NCBI RefSeq assembly: GCF_000208745.1
Contig: NC_030851.1
Coordinates: forward strand, 1,698,666 to 1,762,665
Source: Theobroma cacao
Taxonomy: Eukaryota > Streptophyta > Magnoliopsida > Malvales > Malvaceae
DNA: 64,000 nt
Direction: 5' to 3'
Positions 11,209 through 22,933 of this stretch are shown one piece after another. A model generated the notes under the pieces. It made no database searches. It saw only the letters and a program-made list of their open reading frames with translations, and was not told the origin of the DNA. Made by a program: the position numbers and the translations under genes. The first letter of the stretch is position 1, and each line of letters opens with the position of its first letter.

Positions 11209-11791
11209 GGAAATTAAAAACAAGGTATTCTATATATTAAGAGAAAATTTGTTTAAACAAATTCGGATATGAATGCATAACAGCTTAATGAAAACAGATT
11301 GGAGTTATCACTCGCTAAAACATGTCCATTTAATTTTGAAAAATACTTTCATCTTTTATATACATTTTACGAGTAAATTACATAATTAATTTTTGACTTT
11401 TTCATAATGTTTCATTCTTATCTCTAACTTGAAAAACTTATTCATTAATATGTCATTAAAATTTGAATGTAATATAGACGCAATTTGACACGTGACACTT
11501 TGGTGGATATACACATAATAAATTTCATCCAAATTTAATAATATGTTGACATATGGATGAATTTGAATAGAACCAAATAGAAAATATTGTGTAGTTTCCT
11601 TGATGACTTTGTCTTAAAAATTTATTGAAATGCAATTTTAAATCAAGCATAAGTAATTAATGGTGTCGCCCACATAACCATATTCTTTGGATGGACATTT
11701 TATTTATCATCCGAATTAACATCCAAAGCTCTCACAGTAGCATAACTTGTTATTACTTAGAGATTAAGTTAACTTGGAGAGAATCCCCAAA
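11209..11791. other. Spacer between PR-1 members 1 and 2
   Basis: Promoter region of member 1 and 3' end of member 2. No other gene. Confidence 0.4.
11485..11494 (-). promoter_or_regulatory. Overlapping W-box core and G-box upstream of PR-1 member 1
   Basis: TTGACACGTG contains a TTGAC WRKY core overlapping a CACGTG G-box, about 360 bases upstream of the start codon. Both are common in defence-gene promoters, but single short motifs also arise by chance. Confidence 0.3.
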
Positions 11792-12262
11792 TCAGTAAGG
11801 ACGCTGATTGACATAGTTGCCTGGAGGATCGTAGTTGCAAGTGATGAAGGTACCGCCACTGTTGCAGCGTACCTTGGCACACCCTAGACGAACTGAGTTG
11901 CGCCAAACAACCTGAGTATAGTGCCTGCACTCCCCACCAACACAAGAGTTAGAGTTGTAATCGTAGTTAGGCCTTTCCGCCACCCACAAGTTCACGGCAG
12001 CCGTGCCCGAAAGATCAGCGCTGCTCCATGCTAGGTTCTCGCCATAAGGACCGCCAGAGTGCACCAGTCTGCAGTCTCCCTTACGTTGGTTGGCGTAGTT
12101 TGTTGCATAGGCAGCCACTCTGTCATCCCATCTCATGGGACCGACATTGACCCTTGCACGAGCAGAGTTGTGAGCATTGAGGTAGTCTTGTGGGGAATTT
12201 TGGGCTATTGCTAGGCCAAGGAGACAGAAGTTTATTGCCAGAGAAATTCTACTCATCCCCAT
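11792..12262 (-). CDS. PR1: PR-1 protein, array member 2
   Basis: Intronless, 156 residues. Signal peptide ~1-20, then the classical mature start [15 protein letters not shown]. All CAP features are intact: [30 protein letters not shown] and six cysteines. The C-terminus has CNYD followed by [11 protein letters not shown], a CAPE-type sequence. The loop between the second and third cysteines is short (CVGGEC), as in classical PR-1 such as tomato P14a. The promoter (about 12356-12560) has a second, orphan copy at 13096-13309. Confidence 0.95.
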   Translation of the reverse strand: MGMSRISLAINFCLLGLAIAQNSPQDYLNAHNSARARVNVGPMRWDDRVAAYATNYANQRKGDCRLVHSGGPYGENLAWSSADLSGTAAVNLWVAERPNYDYNSNSCVGGECRHYTQVVWRNSVRLGCAKVRCNSGGTFITCNYDPPGNYVNQRPY

Positions 12263-12337
12263 TTTGAGTTTTGTTTTTCTACGAAGGAAATTAAGAGAAA
12301 GCTTTGGTTATGGTGGAAAGAAACAGAGCTTGAGGGG

Positions 12338-12345
12338 CTTATATA
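12338..12345 (-). promoter_or_regulatory. TATA box, PR-1 member 2
   Basis: TATATAAG on the minus strand, about 75 bases upstream of the start codon. Confidence 0.6.
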
Positions 12346-12355
12346 TGTATTTAGT

Positions 12356-12560
12356 GACACATTGAAGAAAATTCAACAATGAGACAATTCAAAGGAACTT
12401 GAACTTACAACATATTAATTTTTCAACTAATTAATTATTCGTACCCAAAAACCAAACTAGAATGGTCAACAGATTAACCTTTACGTTGGATTTGATCACA
12501 TTCACAAAGTCACGGTGCATGTGGACTTTGGACTTGTCAAGAGTACTATAAATGACATTA
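12356..12560 (-). repeat. PR-1 member 2 promoter block, paralogous to 13096-13309
   Basis: Both copies share GAAGAAAATTCAACAA, AGACAATTCAAAGGA, ACCCAAAAACCAAACTA and GCATGTGGACTTTGGACTTG in the same order and spacing. Confidence 0.8.
12464..12469 (-). promoter_or_regulatory. W-box (TTGACC) upstream of PR-1 member 2
   Basis: TTGACC on the minus strand, about 200 bases upstream of the start codon. The aligned position in the orphan promoter copy (near 13220) has lost it. WRKY control of PR-1 genes is well known; action here is inferred. Confidence 0.35.
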
Positions 12561-13095
12561 ATTAGGCATTATTGTCGCAATTTGTAAGACTTTAATGGCT
12601 TGGTTTGAGTAAAATTGAAAAAAAATCTCAAACTTATAAAATTGCCATGCGCTTGTTTAATTAGATAAATGAATTTAATAACTTAATGTCAACTTTGTAA
12701 TATTTGTTTCATAAATAGATGTCTTTCTATAAGATAATAATCCTATTTATTAGTAAGTTGTATAAGTTGATATTGTCAAAAACTGGTTAAGTAAAAGAAG
12801 TTTCCCATTAAGAACGATGAAGAGTGTAAAAAAACCAATGAAATAAAAATTTTAATTATTGTTTGTTTATATTAATGTTCGAGAAGTCAAAGCCAATCCC
12901 ACTTGGAAAGATATTTTGTTTAGGTGCTTATATATAGTAGACCAAATACCAAAGGATGTGAACCTTTAAAGCATTTTAAGAACAATTTGGGCTACTTGAA
13001 CTAAAATTCATATAGTAGTTGAAGACATATATATCAACAACTTGGTTGATGCTTTCGGAACGAACTATTTGCGTAACAAATTTCATTTCTATGGT
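12561..13095. other. Gene-free gap in the PR-1 array
   Basis: AT-rich. A TATA-like stretch lies near 12929-12940 but no reading frame with PR-1 motifs follows it. Confidence 0.4.
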
Positions 13096-13309
13096 GACAT
13101 GTTGAAGAAAATTCAACAATAAGACAATTCAAAGGAGATTGGGCCAAAAGACCTAATTACAACATATTAATTTTTGAACAAATTAATTATTTTCCTACCC
13201 AAAAACCAAACTAAAATTGTTTAGAGATTAACCTTTGCCTTGGAATTGATCACATTCACAATGTCTTGGTGCATGTGGACTTTGGACTTGTCAAGTGTAG
13301 TATAAATTA
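13096..13309 (-). repeat. Orphan copy of the PR-1 member 2 promoter
   Basis: Close copy of 12356-12560 in the same orientation, but the sequence to its left (12563-13095), where a PR-1 gene would lie, has no CAP-domain coding. It is either a partial duplication or all that is left of a lost array member. Confidence 0.7.
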
Positions 13310-13310
13310 A

Positions 13311-13545
13311 TTGTGTTAATTACTTCAATAACATAAGACCATATTCGCAATGTATTGTTATGACATGTCTTTCTTTTCCTTCAATTTGTATATTGTTAGA
13401 ACAAATTGTGTTAACTTTAGTAAAATAAGACCATACATAGTCACAATGGATTGATGATATGACAAGTCTCTTTCTTGTCCTTCAATTTGTATATTGTTAG
13501 AACAATTTGTGTTACTTTAGTAAAATTAGGCTTATATATGATATT
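13311..13545. repeat. Tandem array of ~96-100 bp repeats, copy A
   Basis: About two and a half units. The landmark TTGTGTTA recurs near 13311, 13407 and 13507, with a shared core of CAATTTGTATATTGTTAGAA and TAAAATAAGACCATA. Closely related to the array at 15535-15830. Confidence 0.75.
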
Positions 13546-14158
13546 GTATATTAACAACACTTTCAATATAAAAATCATATTGAAAGACTATAAAACTTAT
13601 GCTCCCCAAACACATGAATAAGTCTGAGAAAGTTATTTTAGGAGAGATAGTGGTTGTTTGTTTTTTTTTTTTTTTTTTGCATTTTTTCGATAAAACAAGA
13701 AGAAAGAAGAAATTTGCTATTGTAAAATTACTTAAAAACAATAAAAGTAAAACTCAGAAAAATTAAGTAAACCAAAAGATACTGAAACTTACATGGTTAG
13801 CCATTTGCTTATGTTCACATAATAAAATATTATTTTTTATTATTAAAAAATTTAAAATATAATAAAATCTCTTGATGGTTTCCAAAACCAACTCAAAGAT
13901 CTTTTGTACGTCCTCTCTCAATGCCCTTAGAAGAGTACATTTTTTTTGCTCATCCAAAGATAATTTATTGATATCACTGAAAAAGTACAGTGAGAGGCTT
14001 AATAAATAACCTTTTGACATGGAGCCGAGAGGTTAGCCATAGGGAACTGAAAATAAAGTGGTGTAATAGCAACAGAGCACGTCACCAACGATACATGTAC
14101 ATAGCTTATTTATTTTTAGATAAGTTGAGTTGGGAAGGGCTTGAAGCAAAAGTTGCTA
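13546..14158. other. Spacer left of PR-1 member 3
   Basis: Contains a T run near 13661-13678 and sequence that matches 15830-16075 (for example AAAACCAACTCAAAGATCTT versus its counterpart). No gene. Confidence 0.45.
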
Positions 14159-14644
14159 TCAGTATGGTTTCTCCCCACCGAAGTTGCCTGGAGGATCATA
14201 GTTGCAACCAATGAAAGTTCCACCATTGCTGCACCTCACCTTAGCACACCCGAGACGAACCGAGTTGCGCCAAACCACCTGAGTGTAATGCCCGCAAACC
14301 CTGTCTGTTGCACAAGTGTTAGTGTCGTAATCATAGTAGACCTTCTCATCAACCCACAGTCTTACGGCTTGGGTGCCCGAAAGGTCACCGCTGCTGATTG
14401 CAAGGTTCTCTCCATAAGGTCCAGTGGAGTGCTCGAGGTTGCAGTCACCAATGCGCTCATTAGCGTAGTCTTGTGCATAGGCAGCTACGGTGTCGTTCCA
14501 AGTCATGGGGCCAACACCGACCGCTGCGCGAGCTGTGTTGTGGGCGTCGAGGAAGTCTTCAGGGGTGTCCTGGGCATGGGAGGGGAGGACCAAGGCTAAT
14601 GCCATCAGACAAGTAAGAGCTAGGGAAGCCTTAGAAAACTCCAT
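14159..14644 (-). CDS. PR1: PR-1-like protein, array member 3
   Basis: Intronless, 161 residues. The ATG at 14644 is chosen because the frame stays open upstream only across the TATA box (14719-14725), and the sister gene aligns at this Met. Signal peptide ~1-24, mature start [18 protein letters not shown] set: [29 protein letters not shown]; six cysteines. C-terminus CNYD then [11 protein letters not shown] (CAPE type). It is closest to member 4, sharing signal peptide, coding sequence and both flanks, so the two come from a recent segmental duplication. Confidence 0.94.
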   Translation of the reverse strand: MEFSKASLALTCLMALALVLPSHAQDTPEDFLDAHNTARAAVGVGPMTWNDTVAAYAQDYANERIGDCNLEHSTGPYGENLAISSGDLSGTQAVRLWVDEKVYYDYDTNTCATDRVCGHYTQVVWRNSVRLGCAKVRCSNGGTFIGCNYDPPGNFGGEKPY

Positions 14645-15534
14645 GGTTTTGTACGTAGCTATAATGCAATGCAAATATGTTTGAGCAATTGATGGGAAAT
14701 GAACATGTGTTTGATAGGTATTTATGGCCAATATATGGTGTAAAATATTCAATCAGTTAGGCAATTGAAATGTTCAAACAATGCATACGTTTCTAGATTT
14801 CTTCTTTAATTATTTGTAAGCTTTCCCTAGAATAAAACCAATAACATATGCAGTTGTTGCAAATGGTACTTAGATTATAATTGCCTCTCTTTTTCAATCC
14901 GACAAAACAATGACAAAAGAAAAAAAAGTTTGAAAGTGATTTATTTGTTGATTATTAATTACTTGTCTCGGTTAACCGTCTAGTTAATCAAAAATTAATT
15001 TTAAATGAAATGTTCAAAACCATAATACCTATGTGTCCAAATCTTCCTCTGAATTCAATTACTCTCCCTTGCCTAATGCATTGAACTTCCTATATTTCAT
15101 GTTTCTTATTGTTCATGATGTAAAATTCCTTATTTTATGGCCATTGGCAAAATGCATATTTGCATATTCCCTTGTGGAAAATGATGTTCTCCTAATTAAT
15201 TGATTGTCATGGTTGCTCTTCCCCCCTCTCCCTTTATGATAATAATATATGGCATGATGTCAATCCTTAAGGTTTTCAAATGGAAAAGCAAAGTGTTTCA
15301 CCACTCCCCTTAAAGGATACTACTAACTTTGAACGATGGGTTTGTTCATAATGGATGTATTAATTTATGTTTTCTTGTGTTAAAAAAGCCTTTAGGCATT
15401 GGGTGGTTAGACTTTACGATTTTATCACATATTACCAAGAAAGAATTTAATTATTTCAAGTAAATTGTTCCTTAATCTAGGTCTTAATTTGTAATATATA
15501 AAGTTCCACTAGGAAACATAGTGACAAAGAATTG
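14645..15534. repeat. Upstream flank of PR-1 member 3, duplicated upstream of member 4
   Basis: Stretches such as CCCTTGTGGAAAATGAT, CATGGTTGCTCTTC and the TATCAATCCTTA-type block near 15138-15330 reappear in the same order at 18877-19055 upstream of member 4. Confidence 0.7.
14719..14725 (-). promoter_or_regulatory. TATA-like box, PR-1 member 3
   Basis: ATAAATA within CCATAAATACC on the minus strand, at the same distance as the TATA of member 4 but with the first T changed. Confidence 0.5.
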
Positions 15535-15830
15535 TCATGACAAGTCTCTTTCTTGTCCTTTAAATTGTATATTTTTAGAACAAATTGTGTTAATTACTTC
15601 AGTAAAATAAGATCATAGGACAATGACTCGTTATGACAAGTCTTTCTTTTCCTTTAATTTGTATATTGTTAGAACAAATTGTGTTACTTTAGTAAGATTA
15701 AGACCATATTCACTATGGATTGGTATGACAAAGTCTCTCTTTCTTGCCCTCCAATTTGTATGTTGTTAGAACAAATTGTGTTACTTTAGTAAAATTAGGC
15801 GTATATGATATTGTATATTAATTAACAACA
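15535..15830. repeat. Tandem array of ~93-98 bp repeats, copy B
   Basis: Three units with TTGTGTTA near 15586, 15679 and 15777. Each carries GACAAGTCT, a TTTCTT/CCTT stretch and TTAGAACAAATTGTGTTA. Same family as 13311-13545. Confidence 0.78.
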
Positions 15831-17509
15831 CTTTCAATATAAAATTCTTATGAAAAGAACTTCATTTCATGCTTCCGAAATACTTGAATAAGTTAAAAAA
15901 AAAGTTATTTAGGAGAAATAATAAATCAAAAGATACTAAAATTTATGTGTTCGATTCGTCGTTTCTGTTCAAAAAGTGAAACAATCGTTTTATTATTGAA
16001 AAATAAAAATAAAATAAAATCGTTCTATAATTTCTAAAACCAACCCAAGATCTTTTATACTCCCTCTCAATTTTGGATTCTGAGCCACTCTGCCACTGCA
16101 CCCAGCCCAAGGCTTGAGAGGCTCCATAAGGAGCCCACCTATCTGAGTCCCACACAGCCGGAACAAAGTCAATTAAAGTAACACTTTTGGGAGTCTTGAT
16201 TCCCCATGGAAAAAGCAAGTTTAATACTACTAGAAGTCTAAGTCTTCCTCAAAAGGAAAGCAAAAGGCATAGACATGTCGTCTCAGATTGACCAAAAACA
16301 TTCCAGAGTTCACATAGCAACACACTACAATGAAATAAGATCCACTACAGGAGTGTGTTCCATGCTTGTGATTGTATGTTACACGTTGTGTCGTATGCAA
16401 AAACCTGACGACTTGCCTTGTCGTCGACAGTCTGATGGAATCAATCCGTACCGAAAGAGAGGTGAGGAACAATTTATGTTTTTGTCTCAAAAATGTCTCC
16501 TTTTGGTTGTGAAAGGAAAAATAATCAATGGTCCCTTTTGGATTTTCTCTGTTGGCAATTGGCAATAAATTCCAACGGGGAATATAAGAGGAAATTGTAG
16601 TCTAAATTCTAACCCATACTTCTGTAGCTTCCTTTATAGTATAATTTCAACACTGGAAAAATAACAATAACGATGAGATTGATAGTTTAACCATAAGATA
16701 AAATGAGTTCGGTAAAAAACAATCATAATGATAACGATATATATTTTTGCAAGCCAAAACTTAAACACCTTTTTTCTTTTAAAAAATTAAATTATAAACA
16801 TAATTGACTCACAGAACTTTTTCATATACTCTTAGGAAAGTTTTGAAAATTTATCATATTTATAGTATTATTATTAAAACTCTTGATTCATAGAACTGGT
16901 CACATTAATAAAAAAAAACTCTTAAATATAAAAAAATAAGACCTGCCAGAAAAGTTGCACTATATCTTATAGTTTCAATCATCAACAAACATCTAATGGT
17001 ATCACCCAATCAACACTAACTTATCACTCTTATTTTTGCAAGACTATCAGCAAAATAGTTTGCTTCTCTGAATATATAATTTTTAGTTATCTCAGTCTTT
17101 ATTTTTTCAACAATTTAAGTTGTTATCAAGTTTCTTTTGGTCAATAGGTTAATTCATGAGTCTCTTTTGAACGTTGGCCTTGTAGAATTGTGAGACCCCT
17201 ATGTAGCTGATTATCAGTTATACCATATTAATTCTTAGGCCGCCAACTTTAGCTGCATGCATACATGGTTATGAATTCCATTCAAAAGAGACCCATCAAA
17301 AGGGAGAAAGATAACAAACAAACAAACTATTCAAAGAAGATAGTTGATCATCTTTCATTCAATCCACAGCCATAGTTAAATAATAGAATGAAACTCCAAA
17401 TATTTCATTTCCTTCATATTTATCTGCCATGAAGCAGCTAGGGCTCATTACATAGCTTATTTGTTATAAGATAAGTTGACTTCGGAAGGGTTTAAAGCAA
17501 AAGATGTTA
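15831..17509. other. Spacer between PR-1 members 3 and 4
   Basis: Left part (to 16075) matches 13546-13925. From about 16080 to 16570 there is a less AT-rich block with no counterpart near member 3, probably an insertion; neither strand gives a recognisable protein. The rest is AT-rich without genes. Confidence 0.4.
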
Positions 17510-17998
17510 TCAGTAAGGTTTCTCCCCGACGAAGTTGCCTGGAGGGTCATAGTTGCAACCGATGAAAGTTCCACCATTGCTGCACCTTACCTTAGCACAA
17601 CCGAGACGAACCGAGCTGCGCCAAACCACCTGAGTGTAATGCCCGCAAACCTTGCCTGGTGCACAAGTGTTAGAGGAGTAATCATAGTCGGCCTTCTCAT
17701 CAACCCACATCCTCACGGCGTTGGTTCCCGAAAGGTCAGCGCTGCTCATTGCAAGGTTCTCGCCATAAGGTCCACCGGAGTGCACGAGGTTGCAATCGCC
17801 AATGTGCTGATTGGCGTAGTTTTGTGCAAAGGCAGCTACGTTGTTGTCCCAAGTCATGGGGCCAACACCGACCGCTGCACGAGCCGTGTTGTGAGCATTG
17901 AGGTAGTCTTGAGGGGAGTCTTGGGCATGGGAGGGGAGGACCAAGGCTAAGGCCATGAGACAAGTAAGAGCTAGGAAAACCTTGGCAACCTCCATCAT
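17510..17998 (-). CDS. PR1: PR-1-like protein, array member 4
   Basis: Intronless, 162 residues from ATG 17998 (a second Met follows at once at 17995). An in-frame ATG at 18028 exists, but the aligned codon in member 3 is not ATG, so the downstream start is preferred. Signal peptide ~1-25, mature start [18 protein letters not shown] features complete: [29 protein letters not shown]; six cysteines; C-terminus CNYD then [11 protein letters not shown]. Nearest paralogue is member 3. Confidence 0.94.
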   Translation of the reverse strand: MMEVAKVFLALTCLMALALVLPSHAQDSPQDYLNAHNTARAAVGVGPMTWDNNVAAFAQNYANQHIGDCNLVHSGGPYGENLAMSSADLSGTNAVRMWVDEKADYDYSSNTCAPGKVCGHYTQVVWRSSVRLGCAKVRCSNGGTFIGCNYDPPGNFVGEKPY

Positions 17999-18072
17999 GG
18001 TTTTGAAAATATCTATAATGCTATGCAAATATGTTTAAGCAATTGATGGGAAATGAACAAGTGTCTAAGGGG

Positions 18073-18080
18073 TATTTATA
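18073..18080 (-). promoter_or_regulatory. TATA box, PR-1 member 4
   Basis: TATAAATA on the minus strand, 75 bases upstream of the chosen start codon. Confidence 0.65.
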
Positions 18081-21000
18081 GCCAATACATGGTGGAAACT
18101 ATTCGATCAATTTAGCAGGTGAATTTTCACACAATGCTTACTTTTCAAGATTTCTTCTTTATTATTTACAATTTTCTCTGGCATTATGAAAGAAATGCTT
18201 ACCTTTAAAAACAAAATTCAATGACACATGGATGTTGCTTTCAGGTAATTCGTAATTTAAGGATATTTATATTAAAAAAACCTTTGGAGGTTATTTTATA
18301 AATATTGATTATTGCTTGTTTCGGTTAACCTTCTAGTTAATCAAAAATCAATTTAAGTCGGAATATTCAAATTCATAATACTTATCAGTCCAAATCTTCT
18401 TCTCAAATAAAGAACTTTCCCCTAGATCGAAAATAAATGATAATAAACTGCCTTCAAGGAAGTCGACAGATCTAAAAAGTTTTATGTTTGGTGGTAATAT
18501 GTACTGAGAATATTGTATTTATCTTTAAGATATATATTTGCAGTTAACTCTTTGGAATAAACATTATATACAATTGTACTGGTTCTTGGTATTAATAATT
18601 ACTTTACTTTAACCAAGCAAAATTAAAAATGAATAGATCTACTATTCATGCAACCTGCCTAAATACCAATTAATATAATTGTTTGCTCTTATTTTATAAT
18701 CCATAGTCTTCACCATGGAACACGTATGTTCTCTAGATGCACTATAAGATTTTATGAACCAAAATTGCCAAATAAGATGGACACGGGGCGTCTTGTATAC
18801 CCAAAGCTAATACACCTAGTATCAATAAGTTTGATTCATTAATAGCAATAGAAAGCTGTTAAATTCCATATTGTATGGCCCATTGCCTAAAAGCAGAATT
18901 CCATATTCCCCTTGTGGAAAATGATCGATGCTTCTCTTACTTAATTATCATGGTTGCTCTTCTTCTTCGTCTCCTTTATGATCTAATGACACGATATCAA
19001 TCCTTAGGATTTTCAAAGCGAAAAGTATAATGTTGCGCTACGTCAAGGATACTACCTTGAAAGAAAACCCTTTTGAAATTAAACGACTTGATTGCCTTGC
19101 TTTGCATAGAATCATCCGTTAATTAGGCAATCACATTTTTTTATTTTGAAGTTAATAATCTTCTATTCAGCATGACAAAATTCTTCTTTAGCCGTGCAGA
19201 AAAACATGTCGCCGTCTAGCTTGGAAATATCGGGTAACCACGCAAAAAGTAACGTGTTGGAAAAAAAAACATTGAGGCCTAGACTCCAACGAACTGTTTG
19301 TGAGCTTACTTGACTTTCCAGGGCAGTGGACAACTTTGGTGTGCCAATTTAATTTCAACCTAGTGAAAGTTCTGTAGATATTTTGGACTTTGTTGAAACA
19401 GTGGGTTTGTAAATATAAAAGGAATCTCTTCATCTGTTGTTAATTTGTTTTAAATTAAATGTTCATTTTTTTAAAAAAAATTTAATATGATATCAGAACA
19501 AACATTGATCTCATTTGTTTGTTCTTCCATGAAGTCATTTCTTGATTCATCACTTTGTTACTTTTCTTTTTGTTCATACCATTTAATTGACTATTCATCA
19601 CATTCGTTTTGTTTCACTTATTTATGCAAGTAACAATTTTGTTACTCCAATTCAACATCTTATTTATGAAATTGATTATAATTCATTTGGCCAACGTTCA
19701 TAAATTGATTTTTTTTTAAATATACTCAATTATAAATTGACAAATCTTATCTTTTGTTAATCTTTTAATCAATTGATCATAAGAATAAAGAGATTCTCGT
19801 TAAACTTATATATCCAGGATACTCTCAACTTAATAAATATAAGATTTCTTATAATAGGAGAGGAAAGATAGAATCTATTCTAATACCATGTTGCATTGTT
19901 TAAGTCGGACTTCTAACCTAAAACTAATTGATTATAAATGAAAAAACCATTGTTATATTTATACGTTCAGAATACTTTCATCGTAATTTTTTTATCACTA
20001 ATTTAATAATTTTAAATTTTACTAAGAATTTTTTTAAAAAAAAAATTGTTGATAGTCTTGGATCCAAAAAACTTTTTACTTTTCCACATGAGGGTCGCCA
20101 TCGCTAGTCGTCAATTACGGGAAATAGACAGATTGATCACTTTTTTCTCTTATGGATCAGGACAGATTGATCTTAAACTTAGGGGAACCCATGTGTGGAA
20201 AGTGGAAACGTATAGGTGGTAAATTTGCCCTAGTCCAAAGAAATCGTTAAGAGTCCCTAGGGACTCTTCATGGCTATGTTAGGCATGTATACAAAGAAAA
20301 TTTGTATGGTCAATGCAGTAGACTTACTTAGAGTCTAAACTTAAAGATGATCTTGCTCTATCCTAAGAAGGTATTAAGAGTTTGATATTTGGAACTTGAA
20401 CAGGTACATGAATCTTAACGTAAAGTGAATTGTCAATATTGTCATGGACAAATGGACACTTACCTTGTATTGGAGTCAAGTTTTATGTTATTTTATTGGC
20501 CATTTCAACGATTTTTTCTCTTCATAGTTTCCTCTAGGATCGATCTATACCCAAATCTAGAGTTAAATATCTTTACAATTCTTAAGGAGAAATGTAAACG
20601 GGGTTGTTCGATTGATGGATTGGTCTTGTGAGGCGGATGGGCGCTCAAATGATAGGGGTGTGCTACAAGGACTGAATGTTCGATACTTGGTGATGAAATT
20701 GGTGGCTGCTCCATTTTTGTTTTTTTGCAGAGTTACAGAGTTTCCTGGTGTTTGCTGGATTTTTTTCTTGGCTGCTTAGTTGCTTGATTTATGACACTTA
20801 GATATTTCTTCTAAGGACAGTCTTTTTTGACTGCTTTTTTTTCGTATTTTCCCTATTTTCATTGAGATTGTTCTACCTTTTAGAGTTTTAGTTTATTTAT
20901 AAATTGTTCAAAATTCACGTTTTGTTTCAATATCACGAGAGAAATGTTTCTTTATGTGTGACTTAATTTATATTTATAAATGTAAATTGGATCTATCTTC

Positions 21001-21134
21001 TAGAATATAGGCCAAAATAACAAAAGCCCAAGTCTCTTCTTGGATGAATCAAATAGTAGTATGTTTCCTTTCAATGTGTTCTCCAATCAAAACATACTAA
21101 CTTTTTATTGTATGAATGAGTAAAAACTACTCAA
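18081..21134. other. Large spacer between PR-1 members 4 and 5
   Basis: 18877-19055 is the duplicated upstream block of member 4. Around 19480-19900 there are degenerate primer-binding-site-like strings (GATATCAGAAC and a TAATACCATGTTGC in the opposite sense) that may be relics of LTR retrotransposons; no open reading frame supports an element. 20070-20900 is unassigned. Confidence 0.4.
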
Positions 21135-21614
21135 TTAGTAAGGACGTTCTCCCACGTAGTTCCCTGGAGGATCATAGTTGCATGTCACGAACCACCAGCC
21201 ACTGTTGCACTCAACTCTAGCACACCCAAGTCGAGTCGAGTTTCGCCAAACCACCTGAGTGTAATGCAAGCACTCTCCTCCAACACATATGTTGGCATCG
21301 TAGTTGTAGTAAGGCTTCTCATCGACCCACATTTGTACCGCCTCCGCGCCAGTCAAGGCGTAGGAGGCTTCCGCAATGTTTTCACCGTAGGGTCCGTAGG
21401 AATGAACCAGGCCGCAGTCTGCAACCCTTATGTTAGCGTATTCCTGCGCGTAGGCCGCAACCTCGGGGTCCCAAGTCATCGGCCCGACCCCAACCTGTGC
21501 ACGAGCTGCATCGTGGACGCTGAGGTAGTCTTGAGGGGAGTTCTGGGCGAGGGAAACGTGAACTAGAGTTGAAGCTAATAGGCAAATTGCTAATGAAAAT
21601 TTGGTTAATCCCAT
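21135..21614 (-). CDS. PR1: PR-1 protein, array member 5
   Basis: Intronless, 159 residues. Signal peptide ~1-23 then [15 protein letters not shown], close to classical PR-1 (P14a type). CAP set [30 protein letters not shown]; six cysteines with the short CVGGEC loop; NSGWWFVTCNYD is also classical. C-terminus PPGNYVGERPY matches the CAPE pattern well. TATA box at 21664-21671 and a TTGACC W-box at 21948-21953. Confidence 0.95.
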   Translation of the reverse strand: MGLTKFSLAICLLASTLVHVSLAQNSPQDYLSVHDAARAQVGVGPMTWDPEVAAYAQEYANIRVADCGLVHSYGPYGENIAEASYALTGAEAVQMWVDEKPYYNYDANICVGGECLHYTQVVWRNSTRLGCARVECNSGWWFVTCNYDPPGNYVGERPY

Positions 21615-21663
21615 TTTCCTGTCTTGGGAAAAGGCATCGGTTTATTGCAATTTTACATGTTGG

Positions 21664-21671
21664 TTTATATA
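21664..21671 (-). promoter_or_regulatory. TATA box, PR-1 member 5
   Basis: TATATAAA on the minus strand, about 50 bases upstream of the start codon. Confidence 0.6.
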
Positions 21672-21947
21672 GAAATACATTCATAATTATCTGAGTTGTT
21701 ACATTCCATAAAAGAATGAACAATGTCAGACTGGTTTAATTAACTTTCCAATATATAACTTACCATATATTGATTATGTATGAGAGTTTTTTCTCTTTTC
21801 CCCTATTTGTTTCAATATATTGAATATTTATTACCCAAAAGAGGAACCTTAATTAATTATAATATCAATAAAAATAGTGAGACCTTGCCACCTAATAAGC
21901 ATTGATTTTCTTTAATTTGTCAAGATGAAATTACTTAGTGATGACTT

Positions 21948-21953
21948 GGTCAA
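21948..21953 (-). promoter_or_regulatory. W-box (TTGACC) upstream of PR-1 member 5
   Basis: TTGACC on the minus strand about 335 bases upstream of the start codon; a candidate WRKY site. Confidence 0.3.
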
Positions 21954-22933
21954 TGAACATTGCATTTATTAAAAAGCATAATCTACCCTGGCTAAGATAC
22001 AATCTAACCAATTGCAACATAGAAAACATTTGCTCTCTGAAAAATGCCAAATCCAAATTTCAAACTTCCACTCCCTCCCCTTATGCAATCACAAAATTTG
22101 AATAAAAAAAAAAAAGAAAAAGCAAGAAGCAAAAGCAATCCACCATCAACTTTAACTCCAAAACGTCAAACAACCATATATTTTAGTGGCTGGTGGTAAT
22201 GATATTGTCAGTACTTTCTCCTATCCCATGTGCAAAAGAGACCAACGAGAGATTAATAAAGCTTACATGAATCTGACATTTGTGGCTTTTCTTCGCCGTC
22301 CAATGCCAATGATCCTTCTTCCTTTGCAACCCAGCGACAGCATCATAAATATTTTTGCTTTCATTTTTCCATGCATGTGGAGACCACAAACCATGCAGTT
22401 GCTCACATCTCCTAAGTTCTTTTTCTCTTCATTTTCCCTCGTCTCACAAATAAAATTAATGTTGAATCCCATTAGGTATGGGCTACAAGCTAGCATTAAT
22501 TTGATATATATTATTTTGAAAAAAATAAAAAATTGATATTAAAATTAAATATCATTTAGAAATTTTGCCAACTTTTTATTTTTTTCAAAATAATATCTTA
22601 TTAATGAAGTGTCAAAATTTGGTAATCTGATCGTATAAAGAAACTATATACTGTCAGTGCATAAAATAAAAATTTTTTAAAATTTTGTTCAAGTTTTTAA
22701 TTAAAAACTAAATGTTAAAAGTTAAGAATTTAAAGGGTTTGCTGCATATACACCGTATCTTTGGAAAGGGGTAGGTAGGTACGTCTTGTTGCTAGCTCGG
22801 GGGATTGCTGTATCGTCATACTGAGTCTGCAGTTGCAGCAGACTCGAGTCGATATTTCGTGTATTTTTTTCGATTAGGAATGACAACTGTTCAAAAAAAA
22901 TGAAGAGGACAGAGAAGAAAGCACAACAGCCAT

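Noticed and set aside
13311..13545. Repeat array considered as a CRISPR-like array
   Set aside because: Units are contiguous ~96-100 bp tandem repeats without short repeats and unique spacers, in a plant nuclear genome.
14645..14752. Upstream in-frame extension of PR-1 member 3
   Set aside because: It would place coding sequence over the TATA box and in front of a perfect signal peptide; the sister gene does not keep it.
17999..18028. Upstream ATG of PR-1 member 4
   Set aside because: The aligned codon in member 3 is not ATG, and the ten extra residues would precede the signal peptide.
19470..19910. LTR retrotransposon suggested by GATATCAGAAC and a reverse TACCATGTTGC
   Set aside because: The primer-site-like strings are degenerate, no LTR pair was seen and there are no gag or pol frames.
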